From NCBI GenBank assembly GCA_035561515.1, contig DATMXP010000018.1:1-64000 (forward strand): a stretch of DNA of 64,000 nt, read 5' to 3'. The translations under genes and the position numbers were made by a program. This DNA comes from Terriglobales bacterium. GTDB taxonomy: Bacteria > Acidobacteriota > Terriglobia > Terriglobales > Acidobacteriaceae. Below are positions 1 to 8,508 of this stretch, one piece after another. The notes beneath the pieces are model-generated. The model saw nothing but the letters and a program-made list of their open reading frames with translations. It ran no database searches and was not told where the DNA came from. Positions within the stretch are counted from its first letter, which is position 1. Every line of letters starts with the position of its first letter.

Positions 1-97
1 CTTATAAGTCCTTTGGAATCATATATGTGGAGCCCGACGCACGCGTAACTGCTTTGTTTTCTTATATGAGGCAAAACAGGGGGGGAGGGGGTACCCC

Positions 98-523
98 TCA
101 AACTTTCATCGCCCTCTCGGTGTCCAGCACCAGCAGTAGCCGCGTCTTGAGCTTGTATGCCCCGCGGATCATCTCCCGCGCCATGCCCTGTAACGTATCC
201 GGTGGAGGCTCGAATTCATTCTCCTGCACCTCCACCACATCGCCGATCTCGTCCACCAGCAAACTCACCGCACCATCGTCCGACCGAACCACCACGTTCA
301 TCGGAACCACGCCCCGATCCCGTTCCGCCAACTCCAGCCTCCGTCGAAGGTCAAGCGCCGTCACGATCTGCCCACGCAGATTGATCAACCCGCCCACCGC
401 CCGGTTCGCCAGCGGAACACGCGTCGTCTCCTGGTGGCGGATCACCTCTTGAACTTTTTCAACTTCCACTCCAAAAAAGAGTCCGTCGAGCAAAAATGTG
501 CAAAACTGCTGCGTCGCGCTCAT
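98..523 (-). CDS. cheW: Chemotaxis coupling protein CheW
   Basis: A 141-residue single-domain CheW protein, the usual length for the family. It bridges chemoreceptors to the CheA kinase at the cytoplasmic face of the membrane. Family hallmarks are the N-terminal 'FLLDGLFFGVEVEKVQEVIR' strand pattern and the central 'GLINLRGQIVTALDLR' segment, which resembles the receptor/kinase-binding loop. The start codon overlaps the cheA stop codon (ATGA), so the two genes are translationally coupled and made together. Family assignment is clear; which receptors it serves is inferred from the neighbouring receptor gene. Confidence 0.95.
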   Translation of the reverse strand: MSATQQFCTFLLDGLFFGVEVEKVQEVIRHQETTRVPLANRAVGGLINLRGQIVTALDLRRRLELAERDRGVVPMNVVVRSDDGAVSLLVDEIGDVVEVQENEFEPPPDTLQGMAREMIRGAYKLKTRLLLVLDTERAMKV

Positions 524-2748
524 CGTCTCGCCTCCTGTAAATTCGGGTTCTTCATCAGCGCTTCCACGTTGAGCAAATCTGTTACGCGACCTTGAATCAC
601 CGCTGAACCAACACGATCGCTCTTCACCTCATCACTCTCCATCGCGACTGCCTCCTCGACAATGTCCACGATCTGATCGACGATCAATCCAACGCTGCGT
701 CCTTGCTTCGAGTAAACGATCACCTGCAATGTCTGCTGCTTCTCGGTCGCGTTCTCTCCATCCAGTTCTTGTGCGATATCGATCAGCGTCATGATCTGAC
801 CTCGATATTGCACGACCCAATCGCTTCCCGAAGGCTCGATCATCTTCGCCGGAAATTCCTCCAGCCGCGAAACAGCCGAAAGCGGAATCGCCATTCGCCT
901 GCTTCTGCCAACTTGGAACACAAGCCACGCGTCGCGTCCAACCGCTGAATCTGTTGCTCGATGCTCCGTTTCCAGCGCTGCGCGTTCGCGTACTTCCGTG
1001 ACAACACTCGACATCTGCGCAATTCCCAGCACATCGAGAATCAACGCTACTTTTCCATCGCCCATGATCGTTGCTCCGGCGAAACACGATAGCCCCTTGA
1101 ACTGCTTGCCCAAAGGCTTCACCACGATCTCTTCCGTGTCGTTGATCTCGTCCACAACCAGCCCGAATTGCCGATCGTCCGCCTGCAACACGACGATATT
1201 CACTGCATCGCCATGCGCAGAATTGCCAAGCTCTAATTGCTGGTTCAGATAAACCAGCGGCAACAGATTTCCGCGCAGCCGATAAACTGGCGCGCCATGA
1301 ATCCGCTCAATCCCTTGTTCGGCCTGTTCGCCTTCCAGCCTGACCAGTTCGAGTAAGCTCACTTGAGGAATGGCAAAACGTTCGCAGCCGCTAGTCGCAA
1401 TCAACGCCAGAATAATCGCCAGCGTCAGCGGAATCTTGATCTTCAGCGTCGTGCCTTCGCCCTTGACCGTGTGAACATCGACCGTTCCGCCGATCTTCTC
1501 GATGTTGGTCTTCACCACGTCCATTCCAACGCCACGACCGGAAATGTTGGTGACCGACTGAGCAGTCGAAAGCCCTGGCCGAAAGATCAGGTTCAGCGCC
1601 TCGCGTTCTGACATGCGCGCCGTTTGCTCGGCCGAAATCTGTCCCCTCTCAAGCGCCTTCTGCTTCAACCGCTCAAGGTCAATGCCTCGTCCATCATCGT
1701 GGATCTCGATGTTCACCTGCCCGCCTTCGTGGAACGCCCGCAATGTCAGACGCCCTTCCTCGCACTTTCCCGACGCGTTTCGTTCCTCCGGCATTTCGAT
1801 TCCATGATCGACCGAGTTGCGCACGATGTGCGTCAGCGGATCCTTAATGGCTTCAATGATGGTCTTGTCGAGCTCCGTTTCGGTTCCTTCCATCTCGATG
1901 CGCACCTGCTTGCCCAATTGCGCCGCGAGGTCGCGCACGACGCGCGGGAACTTGCTCCAGACGTTCCCGATCGGCTGCATGCGCGTCTTCATCACGCCTT
2001 CCTGAAGTTCGGTCGTAATGAGGTTCAGACGCTGCGCTGTGCCCAAGAACGCCGAGTCCGTTTCCGTGCCTGTGAACTGCAGGATCTGGTTGCGCGCCAG
2101 CACAAGCTCGCCCACAAGGTTCATCAGCTTGTCGAGCAGATTCACGTCCACGCGGATGCTGCTGCCGGAAACGTGACTGCCGGCTTCGGACTGTTGCAGC
2201 CGCAGCGCTTCGTTCAGGATGTCGGGCGAAACTGCGCCGCGCTCGACGAGGATTTCCCCCAGCTTGCGGCCGTCGCCGGCATGCTGCGCGGCGAGCGCTT
2301 CCTGCACGGCCTGCTCGGTCTTCTCCACCAGGATTTGCCCGAGCGGCGTGCGTTCTTCCAAAGCACTCTCCAGCAACTGCTTCAGTTGGGCGATCACGCT
2401 GCTGTAATCGCCATCACCTTCGCCGCCCGTGGAATCGATCGATTGCAGCACCTCGCGCAACGCATCGACCATCTTCAACAAACCGGTTGCGATTTTGGAG
2501 TTCAGGCGAAGCTTGCCATCGCGCATTCGACTGAGCAGGCTCTCGCCGACGTGAGCGACGGATTCCAGCTTGCCGAATCCCAATACGCCGCTGGTTCCCT
2601 TGACGGTGTGGATCGCCCGAAAGATACGCGCGAGCAGTTCGCTGGAGTCGGGTTCCTTTTCAAGTTCCACGAGATCGCGGTCAAGCTGATCGAGGTTGTC
2701 GTTGCTCTCGACCAGAAACTCTTTGATGATTTCGTCCATTTCGCTCAT
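520..2748 (-). CDS. cheA: Chemotaxis histidine kinase CheA with an extra C-terminal CheW domain
   Basis: Autophosphorylating sensor kinase of the chemotaxis array, 742 residues from the chosen start. The N-terminal HPt domain carries the phospho-accepting His47 in 'AIHTVKG'. A linker with two 'LGxILVE' segments (about 137-185) stands where a CheY-binding P2 domain is usual. Then come the dimerisation helices ('LDKLMNLVGELVLARNQI'), the HATPase domain with N box 'HIVRNSVDHGIE' and G boxes 'DDGRGID' and 'GRGVGMDVV', the P5 CheW-like domain, and a second CheW-like domain at about 600-735. The ATG at 2748 is preceded by GGAG nine bases upstream; an in-frame GTG at 2772 lacks such a site. It is followed by cheW with an ATGA overlap. 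Confidence 0.95.
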   Translation of the reverse strand: MSEMDEIIKEFLVESNDNLDQLDRDLVELEKEPDSSELLARIFRAIHTVKGTSGVLGFGKLESVAHVGESLLSRMRDGKLRLNSKIATGLLKMVDALREVLQSIDSTGGEGDGDYSSVIAQLKQLLESALEERTPLGQILVEKTEQAVQEALAAQHAGDGRKLGEILVERGAVSPDILNEALRLQQSEAGSHVSGSSIRVDVNLLDKLMNLVGELVLARNQILQFTGTETDSAFLGTAQRLNLITTELQEGVMKTRMQPIGNVWSKFPRVVRDLAAQLGKQVRIEMEGTETELDKTIIEAIKDPLTHIVRNSVDHGIEMPEERNASGKCEEGRLTLRAFHEGGQVNIEIHDDGRGIDLERLKQKALERGQISAEQTARMSEREALNLIFRPGLSTAQSVTNISGRGVGMDVVKTNIEKIGGTVDVHTVKGEGTTLKIKIPLTLAIILALIATSGCERFAIPQVSLLELVRLEGEQAEQGIERIHGAPVYRLRGNLLPLVYLNQQLELGNSAHGDAVNIVVLQADDRQFGLVVDEINDTEEIVVKPLGKQFKGLSCFAGATIMGDGKVALILDVLGIAQMSSVVTEVRERAALETEHRATDSAVGRDAWLVFQVGRSRRMAIPLSAVSRLEEFPAKMIEPSGSDWVVQYRGQIMTLIDIAQELDGENATEKQQTLQVIVYSKQGRSVGLIVDQIVDIVEEAVAMESDEVKSDRVGSAVIQGRVTDLLNVEALMKNPNLQEARR

Positions 2749-2823
2749 GAGACAAAGCTCCGCGAAGATCACGAGCAGGGAAATAGCCGCGCAGGATTAA
2801 CGAATTTTTAGAAGGGAAATCAA

Positions 2824-2871
2824 AAACGCAGCGCGCCGGCGGGGGGAGGTGAACCGGTTGGCGCTGCGTTT
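2824..2871 (-). terminator. Intrinsic terminator after the ferredoxin gene
   Basis: Perfect 11-bp inverted repeat (AAACGCAGCGC / GCGCTGCGTTT) with a 26-nt loop. On the minus strand the 3' arm runs into TTTTTGATTT. It lies just downstream of the ferredoxin stop and upstream of cheA, so it separates the two transcripts. The loop is long but the stem and U-run are good. Confidence 0.75.
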
Positions 2872-2910
2872 GAAGCCGTGGAGGAGGACATTCCTACCGG
2901 CTGGGCAAGC

Positions 2911-3162
2911 TTAGTTGTAGAAGGCCTTGTTCTTGTCCACGAAGGCTTCGTAGCCGGCGGGAAGTTCGTCGACCAGGAAGATCGCGTTCGACGGGCAGAC
3001 GCCGACGCAGGCGCCGCAGTCGATGCAGTTTTCCGCGTCCACATAAAGCTGTGGCACGGTCTCAAACTGCGGTTCGTCTTTTTTCGGATGGATACAATCC
3101 GTTGGACAGGACTCGACGCAGAGTTCGTCTTTGGTACAGGAATCAGTGATTACGTATGCCAT
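2911..3162 (-). CDS. Dicluster ferredoxin (two Fe-S clusters)
   Basis: Small 83-residue soluble electron carrier. The first cluster motif has Cys at 9, 15, 19 and 23 ('CTKDELCVESCPTDC'), the spacing seen in seven-iron or 2[4Fe-4S] ferredoxins. The second is a standard 'CIDCGACVGVCP'. The open frame extends 51 codons upstream, but homologous ferredoxins begin with 'MAYVITDSC'. That ATG follows a GGGAGAGAG purine run, so I place the start there. It is monocistronic, bounded by a strong terminator downstream. Redox partner and cluster type cannot be read from the sequence. Confidence 0.92.
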   Translation of the reverse strand: MAYVITDSCTKDELCVESCPTDCIHPKKDEPQFETVPQLYVDAENCIDCGACVGVCPSNAIFLVDELPAGYEAFVDKNKAFYN

Positions 3163-3243
3163 GATTGCGCTCTCTCTCCCAATCAGTTCGGCGGTTTCGC
3201 CCGTCGTCTGCAATAACCCTACCGCCGCCTTGTCCAAAGGAAC

Positions 3244-3259
3244 TGTGATGTGCGTCACG
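3244..3259. promoter_or_regulatory. CRP/FNR-type palindrome (near-consensus)
   Basis: TGTGA-TGTGCG-TCACG matches the CRP half-sites TGTGA-N6-TCACA at nine of ten positions. It sits between the divergent ferredoxin gene and the aroF leader promoter, about 82 bp upstream of the ferredoxin start and 35 bp upstream of the candidate aroF -35 box. Function is inferred from sequence match only. Confidence 0.4.
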
Positions 3260-3293
3260 AGAGCGCGTGACCCTTTTACATTGGCTTGAAAGT

Positions 3294-3323
3294 TTGACTT
3301 TCTTGGGCGTTCCACGCTACTCT
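3294..3323 (+). promoter_or_regulatory. Candidate promoter of the aroF leader transcript
   Basis: TTGACT (3294-3299) and TACTCT (3318-3323) are spaced by 18 bp, a plausible housekeeping-sigma promoter. The expected start point near 3330 falls only about five bases before the GTG of the leader peptide. That would make the leader mRNA effectively leaderless, which fits the absence of a Shine-Dalgarno there. Confidence 0.45.
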
Positions 3324-3334
3324 CACATTCACCT

Positions 3335-3436
3335 GTGACACGGATTCAGCGATTTACGGGCTTTACCTTTGCCGCCTGCGCCTATTACTGGCGCAGCGAG
3401 CGCGGCGCGGGTGGAGCGTGTCCTGAGATGTCATAG
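3335..3436 (+). CDS. Aromatic-rich leader peptide upstream of aroF
   Basis: A 33-codon reading frame starting with GTG. It carries Phe at 7, 10 and 12 and the run Tyr17-Tyr18-Trp19, that is, six residues of all three aromatic amino acids within 13 codons. This is the composition expected of a ribosome-sensing attenuation peptide for an aromatic biosynthesis gene, and the next gene is DAHP synthase, the first step of that pathway. No ribosome binding site precedes the GTG; the candidate promoter would give a near-leaderless transcript. The Tyr-Tyr-Trp codons lie in the loop of a perfect hairpin. Expression and function are inferred; the codon content is seen directly. Confidence 0.7.
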   Translation: MTRIQRFTGFTFAACAYYWRSERGAGGACPEMS

Positions 3437-3501
3437 AAGAAAGATCAGCACACAATTCAGATTCCCAAAGCCGCGATATAGAAATCGCGGCTTTTCTTTT
3501 T
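3377..3501 (+). promoter_or_regulatory. Transcription attenuator of aroF (pause hairpin, antiterminator strand, terminator)
   Basis: Three elements are visible. Hairpin 1 is TGCGCC (3377-3382) / GGCGCA (3390-3395), with its loop formed by the Tyr-Tyr-Trp codons. The segment CGCGGC (3401-3406) is perfectly complementary to GCCGCG (3470-3475). The intrinsic terminator is AAAGCCGCGAT (3467-3477) / ATCGCGGCTTT (3484-3494), followed by a T-rich run to 3501. Pairing 3401-3406 with 3470-3475 would destroy the terminator stem, as in classical trp-type attenuation. The terminator abuts the aroF Shine-Dalgarno (GGAG, 3502-3505), so read-through is needed for expression. The mechanism is an inference from complementarity. 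Confidence 0.65.
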
Positions 3502-3513
3502 GGAGCCAAAACG

Positions 3514-4551
3514 ATGATCGTCAATATGTCGGTAAATGCCACTGAGCAGGAGATTCACCATGTTATCGAGCGTGTCCGGGAGGCCGGATTCCAGCCGCAC
3601 GTGACCCGAGGCGAGACAAAGACGATTATCGCGGCAGTTGGGGCCGGCGGACGGCGGCACGAGATCGAGGCCCTGCAGGCGGCGGCGGGAGTGGAAGATG
3701 TGGTCCCCATCGCGCAGCCGTACAAACTGGTCAGCCGGCAAACGAAGCCCTCTCGCACGGTGGTACGGGTTGGAGATGTCGCGATTGGCGGGCCCGAGGT
3801 GGTCGTGGTAGCCGGACCGTGCTCGGTGGAGTCGCGCGAGCAGATCCTTACCACTGCCCGGGCGGTCAAGCAGGCGGGTGCTTCGATGTTGCGGGGTGGC
3901 GCTTATAAGCCCCGGACTTCTCCCTACGAATTCCAGGGGCTTGGAGAAGAAGCGCTCAAGTTGCTGGCAGAGGCGCGCGAAGAAACCGGGTTGCCGGTGG
4001 TCACGGAGGCGATGAGCACCGAGGATGTGGACCTGATCTGCGAATACGTCGACATGCTGCAGATTGGCGCGCGAAACATGCAGAATTTCGCGCTGCTACG
4101 GCGAGTGTCGACTGCGAACAAGCCGGTGCTGTTGAAGCGGGGGCCATCGGCGACGGTGAAGGAATGGCTGCTCGCGGCGGAGTACCTGCTGAGTGGCGGG
4201 AATCCAAACGTGGTGCTTTGTGAGCGGGGAATCAAAACATTCGAAACCGAAACACGAAACACGCTGGACCTGGCTGCGGTTGCATTGGCGAAAGAATTAT
4301 CGCACCTGCCGGTGGTGGCGGACCCGTCTCATGGAACAGGGAAGCCGGTGCTGATTCCGCCGATGTCGCGCGCGGCGATTGCGTGCGGGGCAGACGGGTT
4401 GATCGTGGAAGTGCATCCGTGTCCGGAACGGGCATGGTCGGATGGGCCGCAATCGCTGACGCTGGAGGCGTTTGCGGAAATGATGGATGAACTCGACGAG
4501 CCGGCCCGCCGGGTTTCGGCACGGAAGGAGCAATCGAAGGCGGCGGATTAG
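3514..4551 (+). CDS. aroF: 3-deoxy-7-phosphoheptulonate (DAHP) synthase, type I-beta
   Basis: Condenses phosphoenolpyruvate and erythrose 4-phosphate, the first committed step of the shikimate pathway. Residues 1 to about 85 form a ferredoxin-like/ACT-like regulatory domain ('[20 protein letters not shown]'), as in the Thermotoga-type enzyme that is feedback-inhibited by aromatic amino acids. The barrel follows with 'AGPCSVES', '[15 protein letters not shown]', 'QIGARNMQN', '[12 protein letters not shown]' and the C-terminal 'DPSHGTG' metal motif. Length (345) is typical. GGAG lies eight bases before the ATG. An aromatic leader peptide and terminator lie directly upstream, suggesting transcriptional as well as allosteric control. 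aroB is encoded elsewhere in the window, unlinked. Confidence 0.95.
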   Translation: MIVNMSVNATEQEIHHVIERVREAGFQPHVTRGETKTIIAAVGAGGRRHEIEALQAAAGVEDVVPIAQPYKLVSRQTKPSRTVVRVGDVAIGGPEVVVVAGPCSVESREQILTTARAVKQAGASMLRGGAYKPRTSPYEFQGLGEEALKLLAEAREETGLPVVTEAMSTEDVDLICEYVDMLQIGARNMQNFALLRRVSTANKPVLLKRGPSATVKEWLLAAEYLLSGGNPNVVLCERGIKTFETETRNTLDLAAVALAKELSHLPVVADPSHGTGKPVLIPPMSRAAIACGADGLIVEVHPCPERAWSDGPQSLTLEAFAEMMDELDEPARRVSARKEQSKAAD

Positions 4552-4656
4552 GGAAGTCGGCAACCATTAAATCTTCCTCATCGCGTCTGGACACATATCT
4601 GCATTGTTTCTTCTGCGGTTCCGTCCGAGCGGACGGCACGCGAGGAGATTGCAGAA

Positions 4657-7284
4657 ATGACGTGGTTTGCGAACCTGAAAATTTCAACGAAGCTGTTGGG
4701 CTCGTTCGTGATTGTTGCGGCAATTGCGGCAGTCATCGGATGGATGGGGCTGTCGACTTCCGCAAAGATGGCAGCGGTTTCCAGCGACGTACACAAGAAT
4801 CATCTGATATCCATGCGTGAATTGCTGAAAGCCAATCACGCATTCCTGTCGGCACGCATAGCAATCCGTGATTCCTTGCTCACCAGTTCTCCGGCCGAAC
4901 GGCAGAAGAAGTTCGCCCAAGTCGTTGAAGCACTGGACCAGGCCGACAACTACATGGCCGAGTACAAGAAAGCCGAATTGTCGGAACCGGAGCAGAAGCT
5001 ACTGCCGAGTTCAGAAGCAGCGCTGCGCAATTTCCGCAAGCAAGCGGAGTCGATTGAAACTGTTGCCGTGAAGATGCAGGACCAGGCAGCGGTGGAGATC
5101 CTTCATGGCGTTGCGGGCGATGCTGCCAGAGAAGCGGCGGAATCACTGGACCAACTGGCCGAGATCAATTCGCAACTGGCCGCAGACAACAATGAGGCCA
5201 ACGAGCGGACAGCGGCACGAGCACAAACAACGATTCTTACATTTATCGGTGTCGGAGTGCTGATCGCATTGAGCTTGGGATTTGTCATTTCGCGCGTGAT
5301 TTCACGTCCGGTAAGGAAGTTGGGAGAAGCCGCCGATCAACTGGCAACCGGTGTGGTCGATCTGGAATTGCCAGCCGAAGACCGTAGCGAAGTGGGACAA
5401 CTCTCGAGGTCATTCAAAGCAATGGGAGAGACAATACGCGATCGCTCAGTGGCTGCGCAGAAGATTGCGGGGGGTGACTTGTCGGTGGTGGTAGAACCCA
5501 AATCCGACCGCGACGTGCTGGCGAATTCGCTGAAGAAATGCGTCGAGGTGCTGAATGAGTTGATGCGACAAATGGCGAACATGGCCCAGCAACACGATGC
5601 AGGGGAGATTGACTCCTTCCTTGATACGGCCAATTTTGAAGGTGACTACGGGAAAGTGGCGCAAGGCATCAATGACATGGTTTCTGGCCACATCGCGGTG
5701 AAGAAAAAGGCGATGGCTTGCGTCGGCGAGTTCGGCCGCGGGAATTTCGAAGCGCCGTTAGAGAAGTTCCCCGGAAAGAAGGCCTTCATCAACGAAACGA
5801 TCGAGCAGGTGCGGGCGAACCTGAAGGCGCTGATCGCAGACGCGGACATGCTTGTGAGGGCAGCGATTGAAGGCAGATTGGATACTCGCGCCGACGCGAC
5901 GAAGCATCACGGAGACTTCCGCAAGATCGTCGACGGAGTAAACGAAACCCTCAACACGATCGTTGGACCCCTAAACATCGCCATCGACTCGCTTGATCGA
6001 CTGGCGCAAGGAGAAAACCCTGAGCCGATAACGAGGGACTACCAGGGCGAATACAAACGTCTGAAGGAGAGCGTGAACGCGGTGACGTGCACAGTGAAGA
6101 CCCGCGGCGAAGAAATGAACTATCTGCTATCGGCGGCACTGGAAGGCAATCTCGACGCGCGTGCGGATGCCAGGAAGTTCACCGGTGGGAACGCTAAATT
6201 AATTGATGGAATCAACGGTTTGCTGGAAGCGATCGTGCACCCGCTTCGTGACGCTTCCCAGGTTCTGGAAAAGATCGCGGCCGGTGATCTTACTGCCGAA
6301 GTCGAAAAACCATACAAGGGCGAGTTCAACAACCTGAAGCATGCGATCAATACTGTGTCCATCCAGGTGCGCCAGGCGATGCAGCAGATCGGGCGCAGTA
6401 CTTCGGCACTGGTGATGTCGGCAGAGGAACTGAACAAGGTTAGTCATCAAATGAGTTCGAGCGCGGACGAAACGGCGGCGCAGGCGAACGTAGTTTCGGC
6501 GGCTTCGGATCAGGTCAGCAAGAACGTTCAGACGGTGGCTACCGGCGCGGATGAGATGGGCGCAAGCATCAAGGAGATCGCCAAGAACACGGCCGAGGCG
6601 ACAAAGGTCGCGATCTCCGCGGTGAAGACCGCCGAAGCAACCAATGAGACGATCGAAAAACTGGGGCAGTCGAGCGCGGAGATAGGACAGGTCATCAAGG
6701 TGATCACATCCATTGCGCAGCAAACGAACCTGCTGGCACTGAATGCGACGATCGAGGCGGCCCGGGCCGGAGAGGCAGGCAAGGGATTTGCGGTTGTCGC
6801 CAATGAAGTGAAGGAGCTGGCGAAGGAAACTGCGAAGGCGACCGAAGACATCAGCCGGAAGATCGAAGCGATCCAGACCGACACGAAGGGAGCGGTGGCC
6901 GCAATCGGGCAGATCGGCGGAGTGATCCACCAGATCAACGACATCCAGAACACGATTGCGAGCGCAGTGGAAGAGCAGAGCGCGACGACCAATGAGATCA
7001 GTCGCAATCTGGCGGAAGCTGCCAAGGGTGCGGTCGATATCACGAAGAACATCAGCGGAGTAGCGGAAGCGGCAAGGAGTACGACGGCGGGCGCGGTGGA
7101 TACGCAGAAGTCCGCGCAATCCCTGGAGCGAATGGCAGCGGAACTTCAGGAACTGGTGTCGCAATTCAAATACGACGAGCAGAAGGCGACGGCAACTGCC
7201 AGGCCCGTCGCAGCCAAAACCAGGGCGAACGGAAAGTACGTCGCTTCCGAGCGCGAAGGGGCATTTGCCGAAGCAATCCACTAA
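4657..7284 (+). CDS. Methyl-accepting chemotaxis protein with multiple HAMP modules
   Basis: An 875-residue membrane chemoreceptor. TM1 lies at about 13-33 and TM2 at about 190-213, enclosing a roughly 155-residue helical periplasmic domain that looks like a four-helix-bundle sensor. A long stretch from about 214 to 585 contains successive HAMP-like units ('[17 protein letters not shown]', '[19 protein letters not shown]', '[19 protein letters not shown]', '[18 protein letters not shown]'). The signalling tip at about 690 reads '[20 protein letters not shown]'. There is no C-terminal NWETF-type CheR tether. GAGGAG precedes the ATG. It is followed by cheB, cheR and a CheX-like gene, matching an adaptation module for this receptor. 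The ligand is unknown. Confidence 0.93.
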   Translation: MTWFANLKISTKLLGSFVIVAAIAAVIGWMGLSTSAKMAAVSSDVHKNHLISMRELLKANHAFLSARIAIRDSLLTSSPAERQKKFAQVVEALDQADNYMAEYKKAELSEPEQKLLPSSEAALRNFRKQAESIETVAVKMQDQAAVEILHGVAGDAAREAAESLDQLAEINSQLAADNNEANERTAARAQTTILTFIGVGVLIALSLGFVISRVISRPVRKLGEAADQLATGVVDLELPAEDRSEVGQLSRSFKAMGETIRDRSVAAQKIAGGDLSVVVEPKSDRDVLANSLKKCVEVLNELMRQMANMAQQHDAGEIDSFLDTANFEGDYGKVAQGINDMVSGHIAVKKKAMACVGEFGRGNFEAPLEKFPGKKAFINETIEQVRANLKALIADADMLVRAAIEGRLDTRADATKHHGDFRKIVDGVNETLNTIVGPLNIAIDSLDRLAQGENPEPITRDYQGEYKRLKESVNAVTCTVKTRGEEMNYLLSAALEGNLDARADARKFTGGNAKLIDGINGLLEAIVHPLRDASQVLEKIAAGDLTAEVEKPYKGEFNNLKHAINTVSIQVRQAMQQIGRSTSALVMSAEELNKVSHQMSSSADETAAQANVVSAASDQVSKNVQTVATGADEMGASIKEIAKNTAEATKVAISAVKTAEATNETIEKLGQSSAEIGQVIKVITSIAQQTNLLALNATIEAARAGEAGKGFAVVANEVKELAKETAKATEDISRKIEAIQTDTKGAVAAIGQIGGVIHQINDIQNTIASAVEEQSATTNEISRNLAEAAKGAVDITKNISGVAEAARSTTAGAVDTQKSAQSLERMAAELQELVSQFKYDEQKATATARPVAAKTRANGKYVASEREGAFAEAIH

Positions 7285-7299
7285 TGACCTGCAACAAGG

Positions 7300-7329
7300 G
7301 CGGCCGAGATCACTGGCCGCTTTTGTTTT
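7300..7329 (+). terminator. Intrinsic terminator after the chemoreceptor gene
   Basis: GCGGCC (7300-7305), a nine-base loop and GGCCGC (7315-7320), followed by TTTTGTTTT. It ends the receptor transcript before cheB, so cheB-cheR-cheX probably has its own promoter or depends on read-through. Confidence 0.75.
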
Positions 7330-7420
7330 CTAAAGACTCCGCCCAAATAAGTCGAAGTAAATAGCGAGAACGATGGCAGGGATCATCGTGTCTTGGAAAT
7401 ACCGATAGTCCGAAGGACGT

Positions 7421-8506
7421 ATGAAACGAATACGAGTGCTGGTGGTGGATGACTCGGTGGTGATCCGGCGGATGCTGCGGGAAGCGTTGTCGGAGGATCC
7501 GCTCATCGAGGTGGTGGGAGTCGCGGCGAACGGAAAAATCGGGCTCTCGATGGTGGAGCAGCTATCGCCGGACCTGGTGACGCTCGACATCGAGATGCCG
7601 GAGATGGACGGTCTCGACGTGCTACGCCAGTTGCGGGTCAGGCAGCCGGCCCTTCCGGTGGTAATGTTCAGCACACTTACGCAAAGAGGCGCAGTGGCGA
7701 CACTGGATGCGCTGGCGCTGGGTGCAAGAGATTACGTCGCGAAGCCAGCGAATGTGGACGGGATCACGGCGGGCCTGCAGCGTATTCGCGAAGACCTGAC
7801 ACCGAAGATCAAGGCGCTGTGCGGGTATAAGGAAGCGATTGTTGCGGATCTGCTCGAAAAGAAATCGTGCACAGTGGGTCGGTCGACAGTTCGCTCCGGG
7901 CCGATCGAAGTGGTGGCTATCGGATGTTCGACAGGAGGCCCCAATGCGCTCGCGGAGGTGCTTCCGAAACTCGCCGAAGATCTTCCAGTTCCGGTGATCA
8001 TTGTGCAGCACATGCCTCCTACGTTTACGCGATTTCTGGCGGAACGATTGAATGCGAGTTGTGCGCTCGAGGTCAGGGAAGCGGAAGCCGATCAGGTATT
8101 GGAGGCGGGCGAAATCTGGATCGCTCCGGGAGATTTTCACGTCGCAGTGCAGGCCAACGGCACGAAAGTCCATCTTCGGACGAATCAGTCACCCCGTGAG
8201 AATTCGTGTCGACCGTCGGTGGACGTCCTGTTTCGCACGGTTGCGCGCGTATACGGGAACAGGGCGCTGGCAGTGATCCTTACCGGAATGGGCCAGGATG
8301 GGTTGCGAGGCACGGAGGAACTGAAGTCGGCGGGTGCATTTGTAGTGGCGCAGGACGAAGAAAGTTCGGTGGTCTGGGGCATGCCCGGGTTCGTGGTGCA
8401 GGCAGGTTTAGCGGACCGAGTGGTTCCGCTGGCGAATGTCGCGCAGGAGATCACAAAACGAGTCGCGGCCGGAAGGCAGGCATTCACTCATCGGCTGGGA
8501 GCTTAA
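7421..8506 (+). CDS. cheB: Protein-glutamate methylesterase/glutaminase CheB
   Basis: A 361-residue response regulator that removes receptor methyl groups during adaptation. The N-terminal receiver has the acidic pair Asp10-Asp11 and the phospho-acceptor Asp56 in 'LVTLDIEMPEMDG', with the distal Lys in 'AKPAN'. The C-terminal esterase has the Ser of 'GCSTGGPN', the His of 'VQHMPP' and the Asp of 'LTGMGQDGLRG'. AAGGA precedes the ATG. cheR starts two bases after its stop, so the methylation and demethylation enzymes are co-transcribed. Confidence 0.95.
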   Translation: MKRIRVLVVDDSVVIRRMLREALSEDPLIEVVGVAANGKIGLSMVEQLSPDLVTLDIEMPEMDGLDVLRQLRVRQPALPVVMFSTLTQRGAVATLDALALGARDYVAKPANVDGITAGLQRIREDLTPKIKALCGYKEAIVADLLEKKSCTVGRSTVRSGPIEVVAIGCSTGGPNALAEVLPKLAEDLPVPVIIVQHMPPTFTRFLAERLNASCALEVREAEADQVLEAGEIWIAPGDFHVAVQANGTKVHLRTNQSPRENSCRPSVDVLFRTVARVYGNRALAVILTGMGQDGLRGTEELKSAGAFVVAQDEESSVVWGMPGFVVQAGLADRVVPLANVAQEITKRVAAGRQAFTHRLGA

Positions 8507-8508
8507 CC

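Noticed and set aside
79-103. G-run with GGGGGTACCCC palindrome after cheW as a terminator or G-quadruplex
   Set aside because: No U-run on the transcribed strand and only two G-tracts; too little to call.
1624-2811. 395-codon open frame on the plus strand opposite cheA
   Set aside because: It is the antisense shadow of a clear cheA; its product has repeated His/Gln/Leu-rich shadow composition and no family motif.
6199-7281. 360-codon minus-strand frame opposite the chemoreceptor
   Set aside because: Antisense to the conserved MCP signalling domain, Arg/His/Leu-rich shadow composition.
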